From positions 1-64,000 of the forward strand of contig CAWFXD010000001.1 of the NCBI GenBank assembly GCA_963819695.1: a DNA stretch of 64,000 nucleotides, given 5' to 3'. The translations under genes and the position numbers were made by a program. Numbering within the stretch: position 1 is the first letter of the stretch; each line of letters begins with the position of its first letter. A model generated the notes under the pieces. It did no database searches, was not told the DNA's origin, and saw only the letters and a program-made list of their open reading frames with translations. Of this stretch, positions 17,528 through 25,961 are shown in pieces. This DNA is from DASZIT01 sp963819695. Its GTDB lineage: Bacteria > Actinomycetota > Acidimicrobiia > Acidimicrobiales > RAAP-2.

Positions 17528-17602
17528 TCGGGCTGCCCGGATTTGAACCGGGGACCTCTGCGTCCCGAACGCAGCGCGCTAACCAAGCTGCGCCACAGCC
17601 CG
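17528..17602 (-). tRNA. tRNA-Pro (anticodon CGG)
   Basis: On the minus strand: acceptor CGGGCTG/CAGCCCG, D-stem GCGC/GCGC, anticodon stem CTGCG/CGCAG around TTCGGGA, T-stem CCCGG/CCGGG with TTCAAAT. CCA not encoded. An IS3 element ends six bases beyond its 3' end. Confidence 0.95.
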
Positions 17603-17799
17603 TCGAGGGAAATCAGTGGAACACCGACCCTGACCTGCGAGATGTTACCCGACTGCGGCTTGGTCGATTCCTCCGGTTGCTGTCCTGGGGTTTCTCCCGC
17701 GATCAGATCAATGACCGTTGATCGATTCTCCGGCGCATTTCTCTCTGGACCGGAGCGACGGCCTGAGCACGCACAACAGAGGGAGACCCAAGCGGACTT

Positions 17800-20058
17800 T
17801 CAGTGGCCCCCGATCGGGAGTTTCGCCTGGTCGCCGTCATCCGGGCTCTCCCGAGTGCGGTCAGAGACGGCCTGGCGGATGGACTCGAACAGGTCCAGTG
17901 GGGAGAACGGCTTGTTCAAGAGCACCGTCGACGGCGGCAGGATCCCTCGTTCAGCGATGGTTTCCGAGTCGAAGCCTGAGACAAAGACCACCGGTAGGTC
18001 GGGGTGCGCGACGCGAAGGTGATCGGCCAGATCCTTGCCCGAGATCCCCCCCGGCATGATGACATCGGTCACCAGGACCGAGATGGGCGCGGTCGTGAAT
18101 CCTTCCGTAGCCTCGATTGCATTCCGTGCCCCAACCACACGATAGCCGGCCGCCTCCAGGGTGCGGGTGGTCGAACGAAGCAGAGCCTCCTCGTCTTCGA
18201 CCAGCAGCACGGTTCCCTCTCCCACCGCCAGGGGTCCCTTGGTCATCACCTCGGGCTCAACTGACGCGGGCTGCTCGTCACAGATAGGAAAGTCGATGGT
18301 CACGGTCGTCCCCATCCCCGGGGCGGTGGTGATTTCAACCTGGCCGCCCCACCGATGGACGATCCCATAGACCATCGACATTCCCAAACCGGTTCCTCGC
18401 CCCATCTCTTTGGTGGTGTAGAAGGGCTCGAAGACCTTTGCCGCGACCTCCTCGGTCATTCCCTTTCCGTCGTCACTCACTTCGATCCTTGCCCAGGGCG
18501 GCACGAGCTCCGAGTCCTTGTCCGCCACTTCTACATGCCGCACCGAAATTGACAAGGAGCCCCCGTGGGGCATGGCATCCCGTGAGTTCATGGCCAGATT
18601 CATGAGGACCTGGTTCAGCTCACCTGCGTCTGCCCGGACGCGGCAGGCCTCTGAAGTGGTGTGGCACTGGAGGGTGACGTCCTCCCCCACGGCTCCCCGC
18701 AGTAGCCGCTGGGAGTCGTTCACCAGGGCACTGAGATCGACCACGGTCGGGCTCGTCACCTCTTTTCGGCTGAAGGTGAGGAGCTGGCGGGTGAGCTCGG
18801 CGGCACGCGTTGCCGCTTTCTGGACCTCGCCCAGGTCGGCCTGGATGTCCTCGTTATCGGCAGCCGCGTTGGCCGCGAACTCGCTGTAGCAAATGATGAC
18901 TTGGAGAAGGTTGTTGAAATCGTGGGCGATGCCGCCCGCGAGCTGGCCGACCGCCTCGAGCTTTTGGACCTGACGAAGATTCGCTTCGGTTTCCGCCTGA
19001 CGGGTGAACGACGCGTCGAGCTCGGCATTCTTCGCGTCGAGCTCCGTGTTCTTGTGATCGAGCTCGCTGTTGCTCACTTTCAAGTCAGACACCAACACGA
19101 GAGCCCGGTCCTTTCGCCGCAGCGTCACCTCCAAGAGCCCAGCTGAGAGTACGGCGGCGGCCAGTCCCACCAGCAAGAGGAGCCAGGGAAAGGCCGCCGC
19201 CGAGCCGCCGGAGAGGTTCTGGTTGGCTCGCATGACCAACAGGAATTGTCCGGGAGCGGTGGCCGTCCCTGCGTGGGTCGTCAGCACCGCAGTGAGGTCG
19301 AGAGCACTGGCAGGGGCGTCGGACCCGCCCAGGGTCGCGGTGGCCTCCTGGCCAGTCAGAGGCAAGTTGGCGGTCGAAGTGAACAGAAGATTGCCGGGGC
19401 GTGCGGACCCCACGTACATGGCGACATCGACGCCGTCAAAGATCTTCCCGGGAAGGTGATAGAGACCCGAGGCGGGCAACGGGACCGACCGTTCGGCGTA
19501 GATGGCGAAGCCGGGCGGGACAACTCCCTTGCTCCAGATAAGGGCGAGAAAGCGACTCGAGCCCACCTCGCCGGCCCCGGCCAAGGTGTTGGTCGGATGC
19601 TTGTTGATGATTGTGATCAGTCCGGCGTCCTGTGGGCCGCCGAAAACGCGCTGAAGGGGACCGAGGGAGTCGACAACCTGGAGGTGGGAGCCGACCACAC
19701 GCAAAAGAGCGACGCTTTCGGACTTGGCCAACGGAGCCGCCGCGGCATCGAACGCTGAAGGCGTGACCCCGAGGGGGGTCACGATAGAACCGAGGGCTGT
19801 CGGTGGGGACCCGAGGAGGGGTGGGATCACCGAGCCGAGCAAGAGGGCGGCTTGATTCGCTTCTTCGACCAGGAGGCGTTCGTTGTTGTGGCCCAGAGAC
19901 GTTCTCGATGCGGAGAAGCCAACCAACGTCGCCACCACCGCGAATACCAGCACCAGGGCGGAAAGGGCGTGGACCTTCGGCTGCCGTCTTGCCTTCACCA
20001 TGATGACCGGCTGGGGACGACGGCCTCGAACCGGGCCGGATTGGGGATGCGCGCCCAT
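17800..20058 (-). CDS. Hybrid sensor histidine kinase with C-terminal receiver
   Basis: A 752-residue membrane sensor. Order: helix 1 (about 29-50, HALSALVLVFAVVATLVG), an extracytoplasmic sensing region of about 230 residues without recognised domain, helix 2 (PWLLLLVGLAAAVLSAGLL), a repeated coiled segment (DHKNTELDAKNAELD), HisKA with GGIAHDFNNLL (phospho-His), HATPase_c with N box MNLAMNSRDAMPHG, G1 SDDGKGM and G2 GRGTGLGMSMVYGIVHRWGG, then a receiver with phospho-Asp in VLVTDVIMPGG and Lys in LLNKPFSP. No partner regulator gene is adjacent, so its output is unknown. ATG 20001 is an alternative start. Confidence 0.9.
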   Translation of the reverse strand: MGAHPQSGPVRGRRPQPVIMVKARRQPKVHALSALVLVFAVVATLVGFSASRTSLGHNNERLLVEEANQAALLLGSVIPPLLGSPPTALGSIVTPLGVTPSAFDAAAAPLAKSESVALLRVVGSHLQVVDSLGPLQRVFGGPQDAGLITIINKHPTNTLAGAGEVGSSRFLALIWSKGVVPPGFAIYAERSVPLPASGLYHLPGKIFDGVDVAMYVGSARPGNLLFTSTANLPLTGQEATATLGGSDAPASALDLTAVLTTHAGTATAPGQFLLVMRANQNLSGGSAAAFPWLLLLVGLAAAVLSAGLLEVTLRRKDRALVLVSDLKVSNSELDHKNTELDAKNAELDASFTRQAETEANLRQVQKLEAVGQLAGGIAHDFNNLLQVIICYSEFAANAAADNEDIQADLGEVQKAATRAAELTRQLLTFSRKEVTSPTVVDLSALVNDSQRLLRGAVGEDVTLQCHTTSEACRVRADAGELNQVLMNLAMNSRDAMPHGGSLSISVRHVEVADKDSELVPPWARIEVSDDGKGMTEEVAAKVFEPFYTTKEMGRGTGLGMSMVYGIVHRWGGQVEITTAPGMGTTVTIDFPICDEQPASVEPEVMTKGPLAVGEGTVLLVEDEEALLRSTTRTLEAAGYRVVGARNAIEATEGFTTAPISVLVTDVIMPGGISGKDLADHLRVAHPDLPVVFVSGFDSETIAERGILPPSTVLLNKPFSPLDLFESIRQAVSDRTRESPDDGDQAKLPIGGH

Positions 20059-20441
20059 ACCGGAAGGGCAGCGAGTGCGCTGCTACCGCGGCGATGGCGT
20101 GTTTGGGGCGCAGGAGGCAAATGCGCCCACGGCGAAACCTCGCCCATTGGCGTTGTCATTTGTCCTCCCTCTCGAATTAGCGCGGCGCTTCTACTTGCTA
20201 TCGGCCGATTTCGTTGGGGTCCTGAGCCCATATCTGGGCGGTCCGGCAATACCATGAGGAGACATCCAAGGAAGAGGCGGCTTGCTCACCCATTGCTGAC
20301 CTGGGGGTATTTCGCCGATATCCGGTCCGTCCCGAGCCTTCGGGATGCGACGGGTTAGGCCCGGTCGGCCCGCAGCTGGCCAAGCCGCGCGACCGCCCGT
20401 TGACCGGATCCGGCGCCGGTGAGGGGCCGGAACCGGAACCG
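20059..20441. other. Intergenic region with two hairpins
   Basis: 383 bases without a supported gene between the kinase start and the end of the CBS/CorC gene. It contains a 7-bp perfect stem, GGGCGCA (20106-20112) with TGCGCCC (20122-20128), loop nine bases, and a second one, TCCCGA/TCGGGA near 20330-20345. The first could lie in the 5' leader of the kinase mRNA; the second could be a T-less terminator. Confidence 0.4.
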
Positions 20442-21440
20442 CTAGCCGACCGGAGTGGGCTCGCTCCCGGCGTCACCGGCCACCTTGCCCCGATCAGGAT
20501 CCGGGTGGGGCGGGCTCAACCGCCTGGCCACCACTTTGGCGATCCGCCGCTTGTCCATCTCCGCCACCCGAAGTTCCCACCCATCCACGGTGAGCACCTC
20601 GCCCTCGCTCGGGATGTGTCCGAACCCGTTGAACAGGAATCCTCCCAGGGTGACGTACTCTCCCTCGGGGAGGTCGATCCCCAGGCGGTCGATGACGTCG
20701 TCCACGCTCATCCGTCCGTCCACCAGCCAGCGGCTTCCGTCCACCCGGACCACCTCGGGCTCGTCGTCGGGATCGAACTCATCGGGCAGCGGCCCGACCA
20801 GGGCGCTCAGCACGTCCTTGACCGTCAACACCCCTTCCACCCCGCCATGCTCGTCCACCACCACCGCAAACGCCCGCCGTTGCCGCCGCATCTCGGCCAG
20901 GACGTCGAACACCAGCCGCGACTCCGGAACCAGAAACGGTTGGCGGAGGCGCCGCGAGATGTCGACCGGATCGGGGATCGCCTGGTTGACGGGGTCGGTG
21001 GGTGCCCCGGCTCCCGGCACTGCCTCACCGGCACCGGCGTCAGGCACCGCCCGCGGGGCTTCGGGTCTTCCACTCTGGACCCGCCACCCGGCCCGGAACA
21101 GGTCATTGACGAACAGCACCCCGATCAGATCGTCGAGGTTGTCGTCATAGACGGGGAAGCAACCGTGGCCCGACTCCCGGATGGCCCGGGTGACGTCGTC
21201 GGCGGTGACCGGGATGGACAGGGCCACCACGTCCACCCGGGGAGTCATGATCTCGCCTACCACGGTCTCGCGCAGGTCGCTGAGGGCATCCACGATGAAC
21301 TGCTCCTGGGCATCACCGCTTCGGGCCAGGTTGACCCCGTCCTCGCCACCCCGGCCGCCGGCCGCGGCCTTCTGCCCGCTACGGGTCCTCCGGTGTTTCG
21401 GGGTTGCTGGGGATTGCCGTTCCTGATGTCGTCGGAACAC
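20442..21440 (-). CDS. CBS-domain protein with CorC/HlyC domain
   Basis: A 332-residue cytoplasmic protein. Two CBS domains (GEIMTPRVDVVALSIPVTAD onwards, and FAVVVDEHGGVEGVLTVKDV) are followed by the transporter-associated CorC_HlyC domain (LVDGRMSVDDVIDRLGIDLP, LGGFLFNGFGHIPSEG). The family is usually linked to Mg2+/Co2+ handling. The N-terminal DUF21 membrane domain of the larger relatives is missing, as in CorC itself. A Pro/Ala-rich linker of about 35 residues splits the CBS pair. It is the last gene of the minus-strand run that includes the receiver and the ArsA pair, 32 bases beyond the receiver stop. Confidence 0.85.
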   Translation of the reverse strand: MFRRHQERQSPATPKHRRTRSGQKAAAGGRGGEDGVNLARSGDAQEQFIVDALSDLRETVVGEIMTPRVDVVALSIPVTADDVTRAIRESGHGCFPVYDDNLDDLIGVLFVNDLFRAGWRVQSGRPEAPRAVPDAGAGEAVPGAGAPTDPVNQAIPDPVDISRRLRQPFLVPESRLVFDVLAEMRRQRRAFAVVVDEHGGVEGVLTVKDVLSALVGPLPDEFDPDDEPEVVRVDGSRWLVDGRMSVDDVIDRLGIDLPEGEYVTLGGFLFNGFGHIPSEGEVLTVDGWELRVAEMDKRRIAKVVARRLSPPHPDPDRGKVAGDAGSEPTPVG

Positions 21441-21472
21441 GGACCCTGCCTTCGTCGGCCTGGTGGAGGCCC

Positions 21473-21898
21473 TCAGACGCCGGCCGCGGGAACGACCGAC
21501 AGTGGTTGGTAGGACTCGTCGTAGTACGTACCACCGTCGAGCAACGAGGTGACGGCCCGGCGCAGGCGGATCGGATCGAGCGGCTTCACGACCCAGCCTT
21601 CCGCGCCGGATCGGCGAGCGATGAACACGTCGGGACGACGGTCGAGGAGCATCAGCACCGGCACATGCTCCAGGCTGCCGTACGACTCCTCGAGTCGCAG
21701 TTCGAGGCAGACGGCCATGCCGCCCATGTTCCCCATCTGCAGGTCGACCACCACCAGGTCGGGAAGGCTCTCGGCCACTTCCTCGAGCACGGCCGGGCCG
21801 GAACGGGCCTCCCGGATGGTGATGTCCGGCCGTCCGGCGATGGCGGCGATTTCGGCTCTGACCGAGGGAGCGTCGCTGGCCACCAGGATGGATCGCAC
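21473..21898 (-). CDS. Stand-alone response-regulator receiver domain
   Basis: About 141 residues, essentially one receiver domain: RSILVASDAP (acidic pocket), LPDLVVVDLQMGNMGG with phospho-acceptor Asp, VPVLMLLDRR and the conserved Lys in GWVVKPLDPIRLRRAV. No DNA-binding output domain, so it probably signals by protein contact. GTG at 21898 is preferred: the open frame further upstream overlaps the ATPase gene and is not receiver-like. Only ten bases separate it from the ArsA-like gene upstream, suggesting one operon. Confidence 0.8.
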   Translation of the reverse strand: MRSILVASDAPSVRAEIAAIAGRPDITIREARSGPAVLEEVAESLPDLVVVDLQMGNMGGMAVCLELRLEESYGSLEHVPVLMLLDRRPDVFIARRSGAEGWVVKPLDPIRLRRAVTSLLDGGTYYDESYQPLSVVPAAGV

Positions 21899-21908
21899 AG
21901 CCACGAGA

Positions 21909-23063
21909 TTAGCCCGCCTTCTGGGGCGACCCGGCCGGCGCCGGGGCCGGGGCCGGGCCCCGTCCCTCGGCGAGGAACAGCAGGTCGGCGATGAGTCGCA
22001 GGCCGTCGAGATCGTGGACATCGGTATTGAGGAGCGGCACCCGCGACACCGGGGCGGGGGCGATCCGCGCCACCAGGTCGCCGTAGACCTGCTCGTCCCG
22101 GTCCGAGGCCGCCGCGTAACCGGCCAGGTTGTCGATCAGCACCTGCAGCGGCTGGCTGTCGCCGGTGGCCCGTTCGGCCAGCGCGGCCAGCTGCCCGAGC
22201 CGCTGGTCGTCGATGAACCGGGGTTGGACCCGGTTGACGATGAGGGCGGTGACCGACATCTCCGATTCGGCCAGCTTGGCCGCGAAGTGCACGGCTTCTT
22301 CCACCGAGTCCGGCCGGGGCGAGGCGACCAGCACGAAGGCGGTCCCCGGCTGCTTGAGGAGCTCGTTGACCCGGATGGCCCGGGTCCGGAATCCCTCCTC
22401 CATTCCCTCGAACGCCTGGAAGAAGGTGACCGCGTCCCGGACCACGTCGGCGCCGGCCACCTTGGAGATGGTGCGCAACAGGGCCTGGGCGGCCATCCCC
22501 ACGAACCGCATCGACACCCGGGTGGGCATCATCAGCGCCTGGAACAACCGGTTGCTGAGGAATCCGGTGAGCCGCCGGGGGGCGTCGAGGAAATCGAGCG
22601 CGTTGCGGGTGGGAGGCGTGTCCACCACCACCACGTCGAAGCCCCCCTCTTCCACCAGCTCGTGGAGCTTCTCCATGGCCATGTACTCCTGGGTGCCGGA
22701 CAGTGCCCCGGTCAGGTTCCGGTACATCCGGTTGGCCAGGATGCCGTCCGCCTGATCCGGAGTGTCGGAATACCGGCGGACCAGGTCGTCGAACGTCCCT
22801 TTCGGGTCGAGCATCATGGCGTGGAGCTCGCCCGGCCAGTCGCCCTCGATCTTCGACGGCTGGTTGGAGAGGGCGTCGAGGCCGAGCGAGTTGGCCAGCC
22901 GGCGGGCCGGATCGATGGTCACCACACAGGCCTTGCGTCCCCGGCGGGCGGCCTGCAACGCGAAGGCGGCGGCCGTGGTCGTCTTGCCGACGCCTCCCGA
23001 GCCGCCGCAGATGACGATCGACCGGTCCTGGACGATCTCGTCCAGCGTCAGGCCCGCACTCAC
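21909..23063 (-). CDS. ArsA-like ATPase, second of a pair
   Basis: A 384-residue P-loop ATPase of the ArsA/GET3 group. Deviant Walker A GGSGGVGKTTTAAAFAL (about residues 20-36), switch I TIDPARRL, Walker B-like VVVVDTPPTRNALDFLDAP, and a C-terminal VALIVNRVQPRF-like segment. The C-terminal tail is Pro/Ala-rich. It overlaps the upstream partner by four bases (23060-23063). Paired ArsA-like ATPases next to a whiB gene are a conserved actinobacterial arrangement (Mycobacterium tuberculosis Rv3679-Rv3680 beside whiB4). True arsenite transport is unlikely: no ArsB or ArsR is present. Confidence 0.88.
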   Translation of the reverse strand: MSAGLTLDEIVQDRSIVICGGSGGVGKTTTAAAFALQAARRGRKACVVTIDPARRLANSLGLDALSNQPSKIEGDWPGELHAMMLDPKGTFDDLVRRYSDTPDQADGILANRMYRNLTGALSGTQEYMAMEKLHELVEEGGFDVVVVDTPPTRNALDFLDAPRRLTGFLSNRLFQALMMPTRVSMRFVGMAAQALLRTISKVAGADVVRDAVTFFQAFEGMEEGFRTRAIRVNELLKQPGTAFVLVASPRPDSVEEAVHFAAKLAESEMSVTALIVNRVQPRFIDDQRLGQLAALAERATGDSQPLQVLIDNLAGYAAASDRDEQVYGDLVARIAPAPVSRVPLLNTDVHDLDGLRLIADLLFLAEGRGPAPAPAPAGSPQKAG

Positions 23064-24085
23064 GAGGCCGCCGGCTCGACGTCGGGCAGCATGGCGATCC
23101 CCGCGGCCAGGGCATCGGCCAGCACCTGCAACTCCCGCGGGCCGATGGACGCAGTGAAGGCGAACGGCACCCGGAGCTCGGGGAGGGGCAGCTCGTGGGC
23201 CAGCCGGCCGATCTGTTCCTGCTGGAGCGCCTCCCGGGTGCGCCGGAAGGCGCTGGCCGCGTCGAGGGCTTCGCGCAACTCGCCGTCGAGGGCCACCCCC
23301 GCTGTCTCCGCCGCCTCGGCCGCCGGGACCTCCAACCCGGGTATCGACGGGTAGCAGCCGTTGACGATGATGGGGCCCAGGGTGATGCCCACCTTGTCCT
23401 CCAGCTGGTAGGCGGCATCGACCACCTCGTTCACCGGCATCTCCTCCGGAAGGGTCACCAGGGCCACCTGGCTCCGGGCGGGGTCGGTGAGCAGGGCGAC
23501 CACGTCGGCCGCCTGGGCCCGGACCGGCCCACCCCGGGCGGCATCGAGCAGCCCGCTGGCCGACGACAGGAAGGTCATGGCGTGGCCGGTGGCCGGCGCA
23601 TCGACCAGCACCAGGTCGGCGAGCCCGGCCTGTTCGATCTGCTTGACCTTGCCCAGCACCAGGATGTCCCGGATGCCGGGGATGGCCCCGGCCACGATGT
23701 CGATGATCCCCGACGACATCAGGCGTTTGGAGATCCGTCGCAGCCCGTGGTCGGCCAGGTATTCGATGAGGGCGTCGTCGGGGGTGATCCTCCGGGCCTG
23801 GACGCTCCCCGGCGCCAGCTGCGGGGCCTCGGCCCCGTCCTCGGGGTCCTCTCCGACCTGGTCGGCTCCCGCCGCGCTCAGGACCGCCCCGGCGTAGTCG
23901 AGGGAATCGCCGTGACCGAAGGCGTCAGAGACCCCCGACCGGCCCTCCAGCTCGATGACCAGGACGGACAGGCCGGCGTCGGCCGCCATCCGGGCAATGG
24001 CCGCCACCATGGTGGTCTTCCCCACCCCACCCTTGCCTGCCACGATCAGGACGTGACTCTGCGTACAGAAAGTTCTGACGTCCAT
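23060..24085 (-). CDS. ArsA-like ATPase, first of a pair
   Basis: A 341-residue ArsA/GET3-type ATPase. Walker A is VAGKGGVGKTTMVAAIA (about residues 14-30), followed by VIELEGRSGVSDAFG, the switch region DLVLVDAPATGHAMTFL, and VTLPEEMPVNEVVDAAYQL and IVNGCYPS. The longer frame beginning at TTG 24283 is not conserved and would overlap the whiB gene, so ATG 24085 is used. The two subunits probably form a heteromeric complex as inferred for the Rv3679/Rv3680 pair. Divergent from whiB with a 197-base shared region. Confidence 0.88.
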   Translation of the reverse strand: MDVRTFCTQSHVLIVAGKGGVGKTTMVAAIARMAADAGLSVLVIELEGRSGVSDAFGHGDSLDYAGAVLSAAGADQVGEDPEDGAEAPQLAPGSVQARRITPDDALIEYLADHGLRRISKRLMSSGIIDIVAGAIPGIRDILVLGKVKQIEQAGLADLVLVDAPATGHAMTFLSSASGLLDAARGGPVRAQAADVVALLTDPARSQVALVTLPEEMPVNEVVDAAYQLEDKVGITLGPIIVNGCYPSIPGLEVPAAEAAETAGVALDGELREALDAASAFRRTREALQQEQIGRLAHELPLPELRVPFAFTASIGPRELQVLADALAAGIAMLPDVEPAAS

Positions 24086-24207
24086 GACCCTCCGGAGCGT
24101 AGCGTTCCCGCCACCCTCTGAGGGTTCTCCGGTGGCCGGCGGGGCGGGAAACGCCCGCGGGTCGGAGGCGGTGCGGGTCGCCGGGAAGAAAAACCTGGTC
24201 AGGCCCC

Positions 24208-24236
24208 TTGTTTCGGTGCCCCGGCGCGAGTACGTT
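24208..24236 (+). promoter_or_regulatory. Candidate whiB promoter
   Basis: TTGTTT (24208-24213), a 17-base spacer and TACGTT (24231-24236) fit an actinobacterial promoter; the 5' leader would be about 40 bases and contains the ribosome binding site AGAGGGGGAAG. Confidence 0.4.
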
Positions 24237-24282
24237 CGCTGGCGTGGGGTAATGCCCACAGGCAAGAGGGGGAAGGCAAACA

Positions 24283-24540
24283 ATGGCGCAAGCTTTGGAC
24301 ACCTGGCAGATCAAAGCGTCATGCCGCGGGCCTCATGCCGAGATCTTCTTTCCTCCCGCTCACGCTGAGCGCAAGGAAGAGAAACTCCAGCGCGAGGCGC
24401 ACGCCAAGGCGATCTGCGCGACCTGCTCGGTACAGACCGACTGCCTCGACTACGCCATCCGGATCCGGGAGCCGCACGGGATCTGGGGCGGGCTGAACGA
24501 GGTCGAGCGCAAGCTGCTGACCGACCGCCGGGCCGGCTGA
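24283..24540 (+). CDS. WhiB-family iron-sulfur transcriptional regulator
   Basis: An 85-residue Wbl protein. The four cluster-binding Cys are at 14, 45, 48 and 54 (CxxC at 45-48), the turn GIWGG at 66-70 and a basic end (ERKLLTDRRAG) that binds DNA. It would hold a [4Fe-4S] cluster and act with the primary sigma factor, sensing redox or gases. The motif run EPHGIWGGLNEVER resembles general WhiB proteins rather than WblA/WhiB4, although the neighbourhood (divergent ArsA pair) is that of wblA/whiB4, so I give no symbol. Confidence 0.93.
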   Translation: MAQALDTWQIKASCRGPHAEIFFPPAHAERKEEKLQREAHAKAICATCSVQTDCLDYAIRIREPHGIWGGLNEVERKLLTDRRAG

Positions 24541-24555
24541 CCGACCGGTTTCCCC

Positions 24556-25437
24556 TCAGCCCGCGTTCAGCGCCTGGGCCGCCGCCCGCACCCCCTTCGA
24601 GGTGCACACCGATGACGGGTTCTGGTGGGTGGCGACGCAGATCCCCGCGGACAGGTAGTTGGCCGATGCCACGATGGCCCGGCCGTCGGAGGTGGTCCCG
24701 TTCTTCAGGTCGCCGATGATCGTCGACCGGGAAAGTTGCAAGATCATCGCCGGGCTGAATCCCGAGGTGGTCGACACCATCACGTTGTCGATGTCGACCA
24801 GCGGATAGGTGCCGGCCGCCGGCGGGGCGCCGGTTCCGGTCTGGCCGGCGGCCTGGTAGCGGGTGACCAGCGCCTGCTGGCCCGGGGTCAGGGTGGAGAT
24901 CTTGGTGAACACGCCGTTGGCCGCGGCCACATCGGAGTAGAGCTCCACCCCGGTGAAGGTGAGATAGGGGCTGGTGTAGGAGGCGTCGAAGAAGCTGAAA
25001 CTCTGGAGCCCCGGGAACACCGACGTGGTCGATGATTCCATGTCGTGGAGCACCCCGAAGGTCCCGAAGCGGGACAGGGCCAGCACCAGGGGCCATCGCT
25101 CCGCCGCGCAGAAGGGGCAGTACTCGCTGCCCACGAAGAGCACGTCCGGCTTCTCCTCCGAGTACATGGGTGGCTGGCCGGTGACGACCGTCGGGGGGGT
25201 GAGCCCGGTGACCGGGGCGGTCACCCCCACCTTGTCGAAGGTGGAAACCGGCTCGCTGGCCAGCGTCCGGAGCACGTCCGGGGCCGTCTCGGCCCGGTTG
25301 ACCACCCGGAGGGTGGTGGGGGTGTCGGTCAACGTGTAGACGAGCAGCGCGGTGACCCCGACCAGGATGACCACCACCGCTCCCCAGGCGAAGCGGGAGG
25401 TGCGGGTGGGGCGAGGATGATCGGTCTTGGCCGGCAC
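24556..25437 (-). CDS. DUF929-like membrane-anchored thioredoxin-fold protein
   Basis: A 293-residue protein with one N-terminal helix (about 17-36, AWGAVVVILVGVTALLVYT) and an outside domain with the redox motif EYCPFCAAERW (Cys 107 and 110), the hallmark I associate with DUF929. Further conserved points are LALSRFGTFG, SFFDASYTSPYL and YPLVDIDN, and two C-terminal Cys (GICVATHQNPSSVCTS) that could form a structural disulfide. It is the last gene of a three-gene run with a VKOR and a second DUF929 copy. Likely role: extracytoplasmic disulfide exchange, with VKOR recycling it; this is inference from context. Confidence 0.8.
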   Translation of the reverse strand: MPAKTDHPRPTRTSRFAWGAVVVILVGVTALLVYTLTDTPTTLRVVNRAETAPDVLRTLASEPVSTFDKVGVTAPVTGLTPPTVVTGQPPMYSEEKPDVLFVGSEYCPFCAAERWPLVLALSRFGTFGVLHDMESSTTSVFPGLQSFSFFDASYTSPYLTFTGVELYSDVAAANGVFTKISTLTPGQQALVTRYQAAGQTGTGAPPAAGTYPLVDIDNVMVSTTSGFSPAMILQLSRSTIIGDLKNGTTSDGRAIVASANYLSAGICVATHQNPSSVCTSKGVRAAAQALNAG

Positions 25438-25440
25438 CGC

Positions 25441-25935
25441 CTATGACCGGTGGTGGGCCAGTTGGGGGCCTCGGTCGGTCTCGGGTCCGTCCTGGCGGGA
25501 GAGCAGGACGGGTGAGGCGGTCACCACGATCACGAACAGGATGAAGGTGAGGACATGGACCGAGGTGCACCACAGGCAGATGTTCTTGATGATCAACAGT
25601 TCGGCGATGACCAGATAGATGACCATCCCGATGCCGACCACCGCCAGGGCCAGCCGGGCCAGGTGGATCCGGCGGTCGGCGGATCGCCACGCCCACGGAA
25701 GGCTCAAGCCGAGCATGGGCACGAAGTAGGCGAGGCCGAGTACCGCGACCGGGATGCCGAACACGTAGGACTGCGGGCTGGTGGTCACCTTTTCACAGTT
25801 GATGAGGCCACCGCCGGCCGGGCACGACAGCGCGATGTGGGCGTCGAAGTGGGTGATGGTCAGGTAGATGGACACGCCCAGCCCCATCAGGCTCAACACC
25901 ATGGTGACGATTGGCTGCCACCGCAGCGTGGGCAC
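25441..25935 (-). CDS. Vitamin K epoxide reductase family (VKOR) membrane protein
   Basis: A bacterial VKOR homologue, the quinone-coupled oxidase that recharges DsbA-like proteins. About 164 residues from a GTG at 25935, with four helices. All four catalytic Cys are present: the loop pair Cys 38 (LSCPAG) and Cys 47 (INCEKV) and the membrane CxxC at 120-123 (NICLWCTSVH). The Ser/Pro loop TTSPQSYVFGIPVAVLG is typical. The longer frame to 26013 would run into the neighbouring gene. It sits between two DUF929 proteins, four bases from the first and 26 from the second, so they are co-transcribed. Confidence 0.92.
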   Translation of the reverse strand: MPTLRWQPIVTMVLSLMGLGVSIYLTITHFDAHIALSCPAGGGLINCEKVTTSPQSYVFGIPVAVLGLAYFVPMLGLSLPWAWRSADRRIHLARLALAVVGIGMVIYLVIAELLIIKNICLWCTSVHVLTFILFVIVVTASPVLLSRQDGPETDRGPQLAHHRS

Positions 25936-25961
25936 GGCGCGATCTCCGCGAGGAGTCCGAC

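Noticed and set aside
21909..24085. Arsenite efflux operon
   Set aside because: ArsA-like ATPases are present, but no ArsB/Acr3, ArsR, ArsC or ArsD is nearby, and the pair belongs to the actinobacterial whiB-linked group.
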